A stretch of DNA of 64,000 nt from assembly GCA_033782935.1 (NCBI GenBank), contig JAWQEG010000477.1, positions 1,364,001 through 1,428,000 on the forward strand, given 5' to 3'. Shown piece by piece: positions 24,340-35,200 of the stretch. Under the pieces are notes generated by a model, which saw only the letters and a program-made list of their open reading frames with translations, had not been told where the DNA came from and did no database searches. This stretch comes from Petrolisthes cinctipes. Its lineage: Eukaryota; Arthropoda; Malacostraca; Decapoda; Porcellanidae. The position numbers were made by a program, and so were the translations under genes. Each line of letters opens with the position of its first letter. Positions within the stretch are counted from its first letter, which is position 1.

Positions 24340-27300
24340 ATCCTCTGTACCCGTTTATATCTCAAATTCAGGCACAAAACACCCGAAAATTCAATATTTT
24401 GGGGTCCCAGAAGCAATCTGTACATGCCTACACAGTGCTAGAATATTTTCAAAATATAGGCTAAAAACATGCTAAAAATCGACATTTTAGGTGCCAAAAA
24501 ATCGATATCTCAAATTCAGTCCCAAAACACCCGAAAATTCGATATTTAGAGGTCCCAGAAGGTATCTGTACATGCCTACTCCGTGTTAGAGTAATTTCAA
24601 AATACAGGCCAAAAACATACTGAAAATCGATCTTTTAGGTGCCCAAAAGTCGATATGTGCATGCATCTTCTGTACCCGTTTATATCTCAAATTCTGGCCC
24701 TAAACACCCGAAAACTCGATATTTTGGGGTCCCAGAAGCGATCTGTACATGCCTACTCCGTGTTAGAGTATTTTCAAAATTCAGGCACAAAAAATGCTGA
24801 AAACCGATATTTTTGGTGCCCAAAGTCAATATATGCATGTATCTTCTGTACCCGTTTATATCTCAAATTCAGGCTCAAAACACCCGAAAATTCAATATTT
24901 TGGGGTCCCAGAAGCAATCTGTACTCAGTGCTAGAATATTTTCAAAATATAGGCTAAAAACATGCTAAAAATCGATCTTTTAGGTGCCAAAAAGTCGATA
25001 TCTCAAATTCAGTCCCAAAACACCCGAAAATTCGATATTTAGGGGTCCCAGAAGCGATCTGTACATGCCTACTCCGTGTTAGAGTATTTTCAAAATACAT
25101 GCTCAAAACATACTGAAAATCGATCTTTTAGGTGCACAAAAGTCGATATGTGCATGCATCTTCTGTACCCGTTTATACCTCAAATTCTGGCCCTAAACAC
25201 CCGAAAATTCGATATTTTGGGGTCCCAGAAGTGATCTGTACATTCCTACTCCGTGTTAGAGTATTTTCAAAATTCAGGCCCAAAACATGCTGAAAATCGA
25301 TATTTTTGGTGCCCAAAGTCAATATGTGCATGTATCTTCTGTACCCGTTTATATCTCAAATTCAGGCTCAAAACACCCGAAAATTCAATATTTTGGGGTC
25401 CCAGAAGCAATCTGTACATGCCTACACAGTGCTAGAATATTTTCAAAATATAGGCTAAAAACATGCTAAAAAACGACATTTTAGGTGCCAAAAAATCGAT
25501 ATCTCAAATTCAGTCCCAAAACACCCGAAAATTCGATATTTAGAGGTCCCAGAAGGTATCTGTACATACCTACTCCGTGTTAGAGTATTTTCAAAATACA
25601 GGCCAAAAACATACTGAAAATCGATCTTTTAGGTGCCCAAAAGTCGATATGTGCATGCATCTTCTGTACCCGTTTATATCTCAAATTCTGCCCCTAAACA
25701 CCCGAAAATTCGATATTTTGGGGTCCCAGAAGCGATCTGTACATGCCTACTCCGTGTTAGAGTATTTTCAAAATTCAGGACCAAAACATGCTGAAAATCG
25801 ATATCTTTGGTGCCCAAAGTCAATATGTGCATGTATCTTCTGTACCCGTTTATATCTTAAATTTAGGCTCAAAACACCCGAAAATTCAATATTTTGGGGT
25901 CCCAGAAGCAATCTGTACATGCCTACACAGTGCTAGAATATTTTCAAAATATAGGCTAAAAACATGCTAAAAATCGACATTTTAGGTGCCAAAAAATCGA
26001 TATCTCAAATTCAGTCCCAAAACACCCGAAAATTCGATATTTAGAGGTCCCAGAAGGTATCTGTACATGCCTACTCCGTGTTAGAGTATTTTCAAAATAC
26101 AGGCCAAAAACATACTGAAAATCGATCTTTTAGGTGCCCAAAAGTCGATATGTGCATACATCTTCTGTACCCGTTTATATCTCAAATTCTGGCCCTAAAC
26201 ACCCGAATATTCGATATTTTGGGGTCCCAGAAGCGATCTGTACATGCCTACTACGTGTTAGAGTATTTTCAAAATTCAGGCCCAAAACATGCTGAAAATC
26301 GATATTTTTGGTGCCCAAAATCAATATGTGTATGTATCTTCTGTACGCGTTTATATCTCAAATTCAGGCTCAAAACACCCGAAAATTCAATATTTTGGGG
26401 TCCCAGAAGCAATCTGTACTCAGTGCTAGAATATTTTAAAAATATAGGCTAAAAACATGTTAAAAATCGATCTTTTAGGTGCCAAAAAGTCGATATCTCA
26501 AATTCAGTCCCAAAACACCCGAAAATTCTATATTTAGGGGTCCCAGAAGGTATCTGTACATGCCTACTCCGTGTTAGAGTATTTTCAAAATACATGCTCA
26601 AAACATACTGAAAATCGATCTTTTAGGTGCACAAAAGTCGATATGTGCATGCATCTTCAGTACCCGTTTATATCTCAAATTCAGGCTCAAAACACCCGAA
26701 AATTCAATATTTTGGGGTCCCAGAAGCAATCTGTACATGCCTACTCAGTGTTAGAGTATTTTCAAAATACAGGCCCAAAACATGCTGAAAATCGATATTT
26801 TAGATGCCCAAAGTCAATATGTGCATGTATCTTCTGTACCCGTTTATATCTCAAATTCAGGCTCAAAACACCCGAAAATTCAATATTTTGGGGTCCCAGA
26901 AGCAATCTGTACATGCCTACACAGTGCTAGAATATTTTCAAAATATAGGCTAAAAACAAGCTAAAAATCGACATTTTAGGTGCCAAAAAATCGATATCTC
27001 AAATTCAGTCCCAAAACACCCGAAAATTCGATATTTAGAGGTCCCAGAAGGTATCTGTACATGCCTACTCCGTGTTAGAGTATTTTCAAAAATACAGGCC
27101 AAAAACATACTGAAAATCGATCTTTTAGGTGCACAAAAGTCGATATGTGCATGCATCTTCTGTACCCGTTTATACCTCAAATTCTGGCCCTATACACCCG
27201 AAAATTCGATATTTTGGGGTCCCAGAAGCGATCTGTACATGCCTACTCCGTGTTAGAGTATTTTCAAAATTCAGGCCCAAAACATGCTGAAAATCGATAT

Positions 27301-30300
27301 TTTTGGTGCCCAAAGTCAATATGTGCATGTATCTTCTGTACCCGTTTATATCTCAAATTCAGTCTCAAAACACCCGAAAATTCAATATTTTGGGATCCCA
27401 GAAGCAATCTGTACATGCCTACACAGTGCTAGAATATTTTCAAAATATAGGCTAAAAACATGCTAAAAAACGACATTTTAGGTGCCAAAAAATCGATATC
27501 TCAAATTCAGTCCCAAAACACCCGAAAATTCGATATTTAGAGGTCCCAGAAGGTATCTGTACATGCCTACTCCGTGTTAGAGTATTTTCAAAATACAGGC
27601 CAAAAACATACTGAAAATCGATCTTTTAGGTGCCCAAAAGTCAATATGTGCACGCATCTTCTGTACCCGTTTATATCTCAAATTCTGGCCCTAAACACCC
27701 GAAAATTCGATATTTTGGGGTCCCAGAAGCGATCTGTACATACCTACTCCGTGTTAGAGTATTTTCAAAATTCAGGCCCAAAACATGCTGAAAATCGATA
27801 TCTTTGGTGCCCAATGTCAATATGTGCATGTATCTTCTGTACCCGTTTATATCTCAAATTCAGGCTCAAAACACCCGAAAATTCAATATTTTGGGGTCAT
27901 AGAAGCAATCTGTACATGCCTACACAGTGCTAGAATATTTTCAAAATATAGGCTAAAAACATGCTAAAAAACGACATTTTAGGTGCCAAAAAATCAATAT
28001 CTCAAATTCAGTCCCAAAACACCCGAAAATTCGATATTTAGAGGTCCCAGAAGGTATCTGTACATGCCTACTCCGTGTTAGAGTATATTCAAAATACAGG
28101 CCAAAAACATACTGAAAATCGATCTTTTAGGTGCCCAAAAGTCGATATGTGCATGCATCTTCTGTACCCGTTTATATCTCAAATTCTGGCCCTAAACACC
28201 CAAAAATTCGATATTTTGGGGTCCCAGAAGCGATCTGTACATGCCTACTCCGTGTTAGAGTATTTTCAAAATTCAGGCCCAAAACATGCTGAAAATCGAT
28301 ATCTTTGGTGCCCAAAGTCAATATGTGCATGTATCTTCTGTACCCGTTTATTTATCAAATTCAGGCTCAAAACACCCGAAAATTCAATATTTTGGGGTCC
28401 CAGAAGCAATCTGTACATGCCTACACAGTGCTAGAATATTTTCAAAATATAGGCTAAAAACATGCTAAAAATCGACATTTTAGGTGCCAAAAAATCGATA
28501 TCTCAAATTCAGTCCCAAAACACCCGAAAATTCGATATTTAGAGGTCCCAGAAGGTATCTGTACATGCCTACTCCGTGTTAGAGAATTTTCAAAATACAG
28601 GCCAAAAACATACTGAAAATCGATCTTTTAGGTGCCCAAAAGTCGATATGTGCATGCATCTTCTGTACCCGTTTATATCTCAAATTCTGGCCCTAAACAC
28701 CCGAAAATTCGATATTTTGGGGTCCCAGAAGCGATCTGTACATGCCTACTCCGTGTTAGAGTATTTTCAAAATTCAAGCCCAAAACATGCTGAAAATCGA
28801 TATTTTTGGTGCCCAAAGTCAATATGTGCATGTATCTTCTGTACGCGTTTATATCTCAAATTCAGGCTCAAAACACCCGAAAATTCAATATTTTCGGGTC
28901 CCAGAAGCAATCTGTACTCAGTGCTAGAATATTTTCAAAATATAGGCTAAAAACATGCTAAAAATCGATCTTTTAGGTGCCAAAAAGTCGATATCTCAAA
29001 TTCAGTCCCAAAACACCCGAAAATTCGATATTTAAGGGTCCCAGAAGCGATCTGTACATGCCTACTCCGTGTTAGAGTATTTTCAAAATACATGCTCAAA
29101 ACATACTGAAAATCGATCTTTTAGGTGCACAAAAGTCGATATGTGCATGTATCTTCTGTACCCGTTTATATCTCAAATTCAGGCTCAAAACACCCGAAAA
29201 TTCAATATTTTGGGGTCCCAGAAGCAATCTGTACATGCCTACACAGTGCTAGAATATTTTCAAAATATAGGCGAAAAACATGCTAAAAATCGATCTTTTA
29301 GGTGCCAAAATGTCGATATCTCAAATTCAGTCCCAAAACACCCGAAAATTCGATATTTAGGGGTCCCAGAAGCGATCTGTACATGCCTACTCCGTGTTAG
29401 AGTATTTTCAAAATACATGCTCAAAACATACTGAAAATCGATCTTTTAGGTGCACAAAAGTCGATATGTGCATGCATCTTCAGTACCCTTTTATATCTCA
29501 AATTCAGGCTCAAAACACCCGAAAATTCGATATTTTGGGGTCCCAGAAGCGATCTGTACATGCCTACTCCGTGTTAGAGTATTTTCAAAATTCAGGCCCA
29601 AAACATGCTGAAAATCGATATCTTTGGTGCCCAAAGTCAATATGTGCATGTATCTTCTGTACCCGTTTATATCTCAAATTCAGGCTCAAAACACCCGAAA
29701 ATTCAATATTTTGGGGTCCCAGAAGCAATCTGTACATGCCTACACAGTGCTAGAATATTTTCAAAATATAGGCTAAAAACATGCTAAAAATCGACATTTT
29801 AGGTGCCAAAAAATCGATATCTCAAATTCAGTCCCAAAACACCCGAAAATTCGATATTTAGAGGTCCCAGAAGGTATCTGTACATGCCTACTCCGTGTTA
29901 GAGTATTTTCAAAATACAGGCCAAAAACATACTGAAAATCGATCTTTTAGGTGCCCAAAAGTCGATATGTGCATGCATCTTCTGTACCCGTTTATATCTC
30001 AAATTCTGGCCCTAAACACCCGAAAACTCGATATTTTGGGGTCCCAGAAGCGATCTGTACATGCCTACTCCGTGTTAGAGTATTTTCAAAATTCAGGCCC
30101 AAAACATGCTGAAAATCGATATTTTTGGTGCCCAAAGTCAATATGTGCATGTATCTTCTGTACGCGTTTATATCTCAAATTGTGGCTCAAAACACCCGAA
30201 AATTCAGTGTTTTGGGGTCCCAGAAGCAATCTGTACTCAGTGCTAGAATATTTTCAAAATATAGGCTAAAAACATGCTAAAAATCGATCTTTTAGGTGCC

Positions 30301-30387
30301 AAAAAGTCGATATCTCAAATTCAGTCCCAAAACACCCGAAAATTCGATATTTAGGGGTCCCAGAAGCGATCTGTACATGCCTACTCC
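24339..30387 (+). repeat. Right arm, junction-proximal X/Y array with irregular order
   Basis: Plus-orientation X/Y monomers, mostly 501-bp trimers, but X and Y do not alternate cleanly. X-type long pairs followed by a C-Y short monomer repeat at about 25,577, 27,574 and 28,075. An 8-bp deletion that turns TGTACATGCCTACTCAG into TGTACTCAG occurs at 24,920, 26,415, 28,913 and 30,232 and shortens those trimers to 493 bp. Chimeric monomers occur near 25,120 and 29,140. An extra A in an A-run occurs near 27,090. Confidence 0.87.
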
Positions 30388-30872
30388 GTGTTAGAGTATT
30401 TTCAAAATACATGCTCAAAACATACTGAAAATCGATCTTTTAGGTGCACAAAAGTCGATATGTGCATGCATCTTCAGTACCCGTTTATATCTCAAATTCA
30501 GGCTCAAAACACCCGAAAATTCAATATTTTGGGGTCCCAGAAGCAATCTGTACATGCCTACTCAGTGTTAGAGTATTTTCAAAATACAGGACCAAAACAT
30601 GCTGAAAATCGATATTTTAGATGCCCAAAGTCAATATGTGCATGTATCTTCTGTACCCGTTTATATCTCAAATTCAGGCTCAAAACACCCGAAAATTCAA
30701 TATTTTGGTGTCCCAGAAGCAATCTGTACATGCCTACACAGTGCTAGAATATTTTCAAAATATAGGCTAAAAACATGCTAAAAATCGACATTTTAGGTGC
30801 CAAAAAATCGATATCTCAAATTCAGTCCCAAAACACCCGAAAATTCGATATTTAGAGGTCCCAGAAGGTATC

Positions 30873-31049
30873 TGTACATGCCTACTCCGTGTTAGAGTAT
30901 TTTCAAAATACAGGCCAAAAACATACTGAAAATCGATATTTTAGGTGCCCAAAAGTCGATATGTGCATGCATCTTCTGTACCCGTTTATATCTCAAATTC
31001 TGGCCCTAAACACCCGAAAATTCGATATTTTGGGGTCCCAGAAGCGATC
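30873..31049 (+). repeat. Type monomer A-X, 177 bp
   Basis: Long monomer opening trimer X. It holds a perfect 7-bp dyad, GTATTTT-C-AAAATAC, at 30,897-30,911, GGCC at 30,913-30,916, the TGCATGCA palindrome, and a second GGCC at 31,002-31,005. It carries seven CpG sites. Its length is 59 codons exactly, which is why spurious frames run through neighbouring copies. Confidence 0.9.
30917..31005 (+). repeat. Half-monomer 1 (89 bp) of the A-X monomer
   Basis: Runs from just after one GGCC to the end of the next GGCC. It aligns with the following 88 bp along its whole length: AAACA, GAAAA, TCGAT, TTTT, GG, CCCA, AAG, CGAT, TGT, CATGC and the closing GGCC fall in the same order. My hand alignment gives about 60 matching columns of 90. 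Confidence 0.75.
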
Positions 31050-31093
31050 TGTACATGCCTACTCCGTGTTAGAGTATTTTCAAAATTCAGGCC
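31006..31093 (+). repeat. Half-monomer 2 (88 bp) of the A-X monomer
   Basis: Partner of 30,917-31,005. It holds the AT-rich dyad near its end, the place matching TTTATATCTCAAATTC in half 1. Short monomers lost 29 bp from half 1 only; half 2 is complete in all monomers except those with the small 8-, 10- or 19-bp deletions. Confidence 0.75.
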
Positions 31094-31225
31094 AAAAACA
31101 TGCTGAAAATCGATATTTTTGGTGCCCATAGTCAATATGTGCATGTATCTTCTGTACCCGTTTATATCTCAAATTCAGGCTCAAAACACCCGAAAATTCA
31201 ATATTTTGGGGTCCCAGAAGCAATC
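31050..31225 (+). repeat. Type monomer B-X, 176 bp
   Basis: Second long monomer of trimer X. It differs from A-X by an imperfect dyad (GTATTTT-C-AAAATTC), by TTTTTGGTGCC, and by three CpG sites replaced with CpA (GTCAAT, TTCAAT and AGCAAT in place of GTCGAT, TTCGAT and AGCGAT). Confidence 0.88.
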
Positions 31226-31373
31226 TGTACATGCCTACTCAGTGCTAGAATATTTTCAAAATATAGGCTAAAAACATGCTAAAAATCGATCTTTTAGGTG
31301 CCAAAAAGTCGATATCTCAAATTCAGTCCCAAAACACCCGAAAATTCGATATTTAAGGGTCCCAGAAGCGATC
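31226..31373 (+). repeat. Type monomer C-X, short form, 148 bp
   Basis: Short monomer closing trimer X. Against a long monomer it lacks exactly 29 bp, the part holding TGCATGCA and CCCGTTT. The deletion scar is the single ATAT at 31,312-31,315, where long monomers have two ATAT copies 29 bp apart. Its dyad is ATATTTT-C-AAAATAT (31,250-31,264). The same deletion appears in every short monomer I read, including the diverged left-hand ones, so it probably arose once. Confidence 0.9.
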
Positions 31374-31550
31374 TGTACATGCCTACTCCGTGTTAGAGTA
31401 TTTTCAAAATACATGCTCAAAACATACTGAAAATCGATCTTTTAGGTGCACAAAAGTCGATATGTGCATGCATCTTCAGTACCCGTTTATATCTCAAATT
31501 CAGGCTCAAAACACCCGAAAATTCAATATTTTGGGGTCCCAGAAGCAATC
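31374..31550 (+). repeat. Type monomer A-Y, 177 bp (half-monomer hybrid)
   Basis: Long monomer opening trimer Y. Its first half resembles A-X (ACATACTG, ATCGATCTTTTAGG, GTCGATATG). Its second half is of the B kind (TTCAGGCTCAAAAC, TTCAATATTTTGGGG, AGCAATCTG). The switch lies close to the inner GGCC/GGCT landmark, suggesting an exchange between A and B ancestors near the half-monomer border. Confidence 0.82.
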
Positions 31551-31726
31551 TGTACATGCCTACTCAGTGTTAGAGTATTTTCAAAATACAGGCCCAAAAC
31601 ATGCTGAAAATCGATATTTTAGATGCCCAAAGTCAATATGTGCATGTATCTTCTGTACCCGTTTATATCTCAAATTCAGGCTCAAAACACCCGAAAATTC
31701 AATATTTTGGGGTCCCAGAAGCAATC
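31551..31726 (+). repeat. Type monomer B-Y, 176 bp
   Basis: Second long monomer of trimer Y. It is marked by ATTTTAGATGCCC in place of the B-X ATTTTTGGTGCCC and by the perfect dyad GTATTTT-C-AAAATAC. Its second half is B-like, with CpA in place of CpG at the same sites as B-X. Confidence 0.87.
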
Positions 31727-31874
31727 TGTACATGCCTACACAGTGCTAGAATATTTTCAAAATATAGGCTAAAAACATGCTAAAAATCGACATTTTAGGT
31801 GCCAAAAAATCGATATCTCAAATTCAGTCCCAAAACACCCGAAAATTCGATATTTAGAGGTCCCAGAAGGTATC
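31727..31874 (+). repeat. Type monomer C-Y, short form, 148 bp
   Basis: Short monomer closing trimer Y. It has the same 29-bp deletion as C-X. It is marked by ATCGACATTTTAGG, CCAAAAAATCG, TTTAGAGGTCCC and GAAGGTATCTG. It begins with TACACAGTGCTAG where C-X has TACTCAGTGCTAG. Confidence 0.88.
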
Positions 31875-34800
31875 TGTACATGCCTACTCCGTGTTAGAGT
31901 ATTTTCAAAATACAGGCCAAAAACATACTGAAAATCGATCTTTTAGGTGCCCAAAAGTCGATATGTGCATGCATCTTCTGTACCCGTTTACATCTCAAAT
32001 TCTGGCCCTAAACACCCGAAAATTCGATATTTTGGGGTCCCAGAAGCGATCTGTACATGCCTACTCCGTGTTAGAGTATTTTCAAAATTCAGGCCAAAAA
32101 CATGCTGAAAATCGATATTTTTGGTGCCCAAAGTCAATATGTGCATGTATCTTCTGTACCCGTTTATATCTCAAATTCAGGCTCAAAACACCCGAAAATT
32201 CAATATTTTGGGGTCCCAGAAGCAATCTGTACAGGGCTAGAATATTTTCAAAATATAGGCTAAAAACATGCTAAAAATCGATCTTTTAGGTGCCAAAAAG
32301 TCGATATCTCAAATTCAGTCCCAAAACACCCGAAAATTCGATATTTAGGGGTCCCAGAAGCGATCTGTACATGCCTACTCCGTGTTAGAGTATTTTCAAA
32401 ATACATGCTCAAAACATACTGAAAATCGATCTTTTAGGTGCACAAAAGTCGATATGTGCATGCATCTTCAGTACCCGTTTAAATCTCAAATTCAGGCTCA
32501 AAACACCCGAAAATTCAATATTTTGGGGTCCCAGAAGCAATCTGTACATGCCTACTTAGTGTTAGAGTATTTTCAAAATATAGGCTAAAAACATGCTAAA
32601 AATCGACATTTTAGGTGCCAAAAAATCGATATCTCAAATTCAGTCCCAAAACACCCGAAAATTCGATATTTAGAGGTCCCAGAAGGTATCTGTACATGCC
32701 TACTCCGTGTTAGAGTATTTTCAAAATACAGGCCAAAAACATACTGAAAATCGATCTTTTAGGTGCCCAAAAGTCGATATGTGCATGCATCTTCTGTACC
32801 CGTTTATATTTCAAATTCTGGCCCTAAACACCCGAAAATTCGATATTTTGGGGTCCCAGAAGCGATCTGTACATGCCTACTCCGTGTTAGAGTATTTTCA
32901 AAATTCAGGCCCAAAACATGCTGAAAATCGATATTTTTGGTGCCCAAAGTCAATATGTGCATGTATCTTCTGTACCCGTTTATATCTCAAATTCAGGCTC
33001 AAAACACCCGAAAATTCAATATTTTGGGGTCCCAGAAGCAATCTGTACATGCCTACTCAGTGCTAGAATATTTTCTAAATATAGGCTAAAAACATGCTAA
33101 AAATCGATCTTTTAGGTGCCAAAAAATCGATATCTCAAATTCAGTCCCAAAACACCAAAAAATTCGATATTTAGAGGTCCCAGAAGGTATCTGTACATGC
33201 CTACTCCGTGTTAGAGTATTTTCAAAATACAGGCCAAAACCATACTGAAAATCGATCTTTTAGGTGCCCAAAAGTCGATATGTGCATGCATCTTCTGTAC
33301 CCGTTTATATCTCAAATTCTGGCCCTAAACACCCGAAAATTCGATATTTTGGGGTCCCAGAAGCGATCTGTACATGCCTACTCCGTGTTAGAGTATTTTC
33401 AAAATTCAGGCCCAAAACATGCTGAAAATCGATATTTTTGGTGCCCAAAGTCAATATGTGCATGTATCTTCTGTACCCGTTTATATCTCAAATTCAGGCT
33501 CAAAACACCCGAAAATTCAATATTTTGGGGTCCCAGAAGCAATCTGTACATGCCTACTCAGTGCTAGAATATTTTCAAAATATAGGCTAAAAACATGCTA
33601 AAAATCGATCTTTTAGGTGCCAAAAAGTCGATATCTCAAATTCAGTCCCAAAACACCCGAAAATTCGATATTTAGGGGTCCCAGAAGCGATCTGTACATG
33701 CCTACTCCGTGTTAGAGTATTTTCAAAATACATGCTCAAAACATACTGAAAATCGATCTTTTAGGTGCACAAAAGTCGATATGTGCATGCATCTTCAGTA
33801 CCCGTTTATATCTCAAATTCAGGCTCAAAACACCCGAAAATTCAATATTTTGGGGTCCCAGAAGCAATCTGTACATGCCTACTCAGTGTTAGAGTATTTT
33901 CAAAATACAGGCCCAAAACATGCTGAAAATCGATATTTTAGATGCCCAAAGTCAATATGTGCATGTATCTTCTGTACCCGTTTATATCTCAAATTCAGGC
34001 TCAAAACACCCGAAAATTCAATATTTTGGGGTCCCAGAAGCAATCTGTACATGCCTACACAGTGCTAGAATATTTTCAAAATATAGGCTAAAAACATGCT
34101 AAAAATCGACATTTTAGGTGCCAAAAAATCGATATCTCAAATTCAGTCCCAAAACACCCGAAAATTCGATATTTAGGGGTCCCAGAAGCGATCTGTACAT
34201 GCCTACTCCGTGTTAGAGTATTTTCAAAATACATGCTCAAAACATACTGAAAATCGATCTTTTAGGTGCACAAAAGTCGATATGTGCATGCATCTTCAGT
34301 ACCCGTTTATATCTCAAATTCAGGCTCAAAACACCCGAAAATTCAATATTTTGGGGTCCCAGAAGCAATCTGTACATGCCTTATCAGTGTTAGAGTATTT
34401 TCAAAATACAGGCCCATAACATGCTGAAAATCGATATTTTAGATGCCCAAAGTCAATATGTGCATGTATCTTCTGTACCCGTTTATATCTCAAATTCAGG
34501 CTCAAAACACCGAAAATTCAATATTTTGGGGTCCCAGAAGCAATCTGTACATGCCTACACAGTGCTAGAATATTTTCAAATTATAGGCTAAAAACATGCT
34601 AAAAATCGACATTTTAGGTGCCAAAAAATCGATATCTCAAATTCAGTCCCAAAACACCCGAAAATTCGATATTTAGAGGTCCCAGAAGGTATCTGTACAT
34701 GCCTACTCCGTGTTAGAGTATTTTCAAAATACAGGCCAAAAACATACTGAAAATCGATCTTTTAGGTGCCCAAAAGTCGATATGTGCATGCATATTCTGT

Positions 34801-35200
34801 ACCCGTTTATATCTCAAATTCTGGCCCTAAACACCCGAAAATTCGATATTTTGGGGTCCCAGAAGCGATCTGTACATGCCTACTCCGTGTTAGAATATTT
34901 TCAAAATTCAGGCCCAAAACATGCTGAAAATCGATATTTTTGGTGCCCAAAGTCAATATGTGCATGTATCTTCTGTACCCGTTTATATCTCAAATTCAGG
35001 CTCAAAACACCCGAAAATTCAATATTTTGGGGTCCCAGAAGCAATCTGTACAGTGCTAGAATATTTTCAAAATATAGGCTAAAAACATGCTAAAAATCGA
35101 TCTTTTAGGTGCCAAAAAGTCAATATCTCAAATTCAGTCCCAAAACACCCGAAAATTCGATATTTAGGGGTCCCAGAAGCGATCTGTACATGCCTACTCC

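Larger units (their letters stand above)
30873..31874 (+). repeat. Canonical 1,002-bp hexamer higher-order repeat (trimer X + trimer Y)
   Basis: This is the cleanest complete unit, measured from TGTACA to TGTACA. The six monomers are 177, 176, 148, 177, 176 and 148 bp, so each half is a 501-bp trimer. The two trimers are told apart by fixed variants. X has a first monomer with CTGGCCCTAAACAC and a second with TTTTTGGTGCC. Y has a first monomer with ATGCTCAAAACATAC and CTTCAGTACCC, and a second with TTTTAGATGCC. The short monomers differ as well: the X one has ATCGATCTTTTAGG and TTTAGGGGTCCC, the Y one ATCGACATTTTAGG and TTTAGAGGTCCC. Adjacent hexamers (30,372-30,872 and 31,875 onward) keep the alternation. 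Confidence 0.93.
30388..35200 (+). repeat. Right arm, well-ordered X/Y hexamer array
   Basis: The most regular alternation of Y and X trimers. Long-monomer landmarks fall at 30,388 (Y), 30,889 (X), 31,390 (Y), 31,891 (X), 32,382 (Y, a 325-bp dimer lacking its B), 32,707 (X), 33,208 (X), 33,709 (Y), 34,210 (Y) and 34,710 (X). A 10-bp deletion at TGTACA is seen at 32,228 and 35,047. Confidence 0.89.

Noticed and set aside
24240..24425. Open frame crossing the inversion junction
   Set aside because: It is 61 codons of satellite joined by chance at the seam, with no start context or homology to support it.
30947..30975. TGCATGCA palindrome as a regulatory site
   Set aside because: It is an 8-bp palindrome within the 29 bp lost from short monomers, so it is absent from a third of units; nothing else nearby suggests a promoter.
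33664..33680. TTTAGGG heptamer, the plant-type telomere unit, inside short monomers (TATTTAGGGGTCCC) and as CCCTAAA in A-X
   Set aside because: Only single units occur, embedded in the satellite, with no tandem run. It is not evidence of a telomere or of plant origin.
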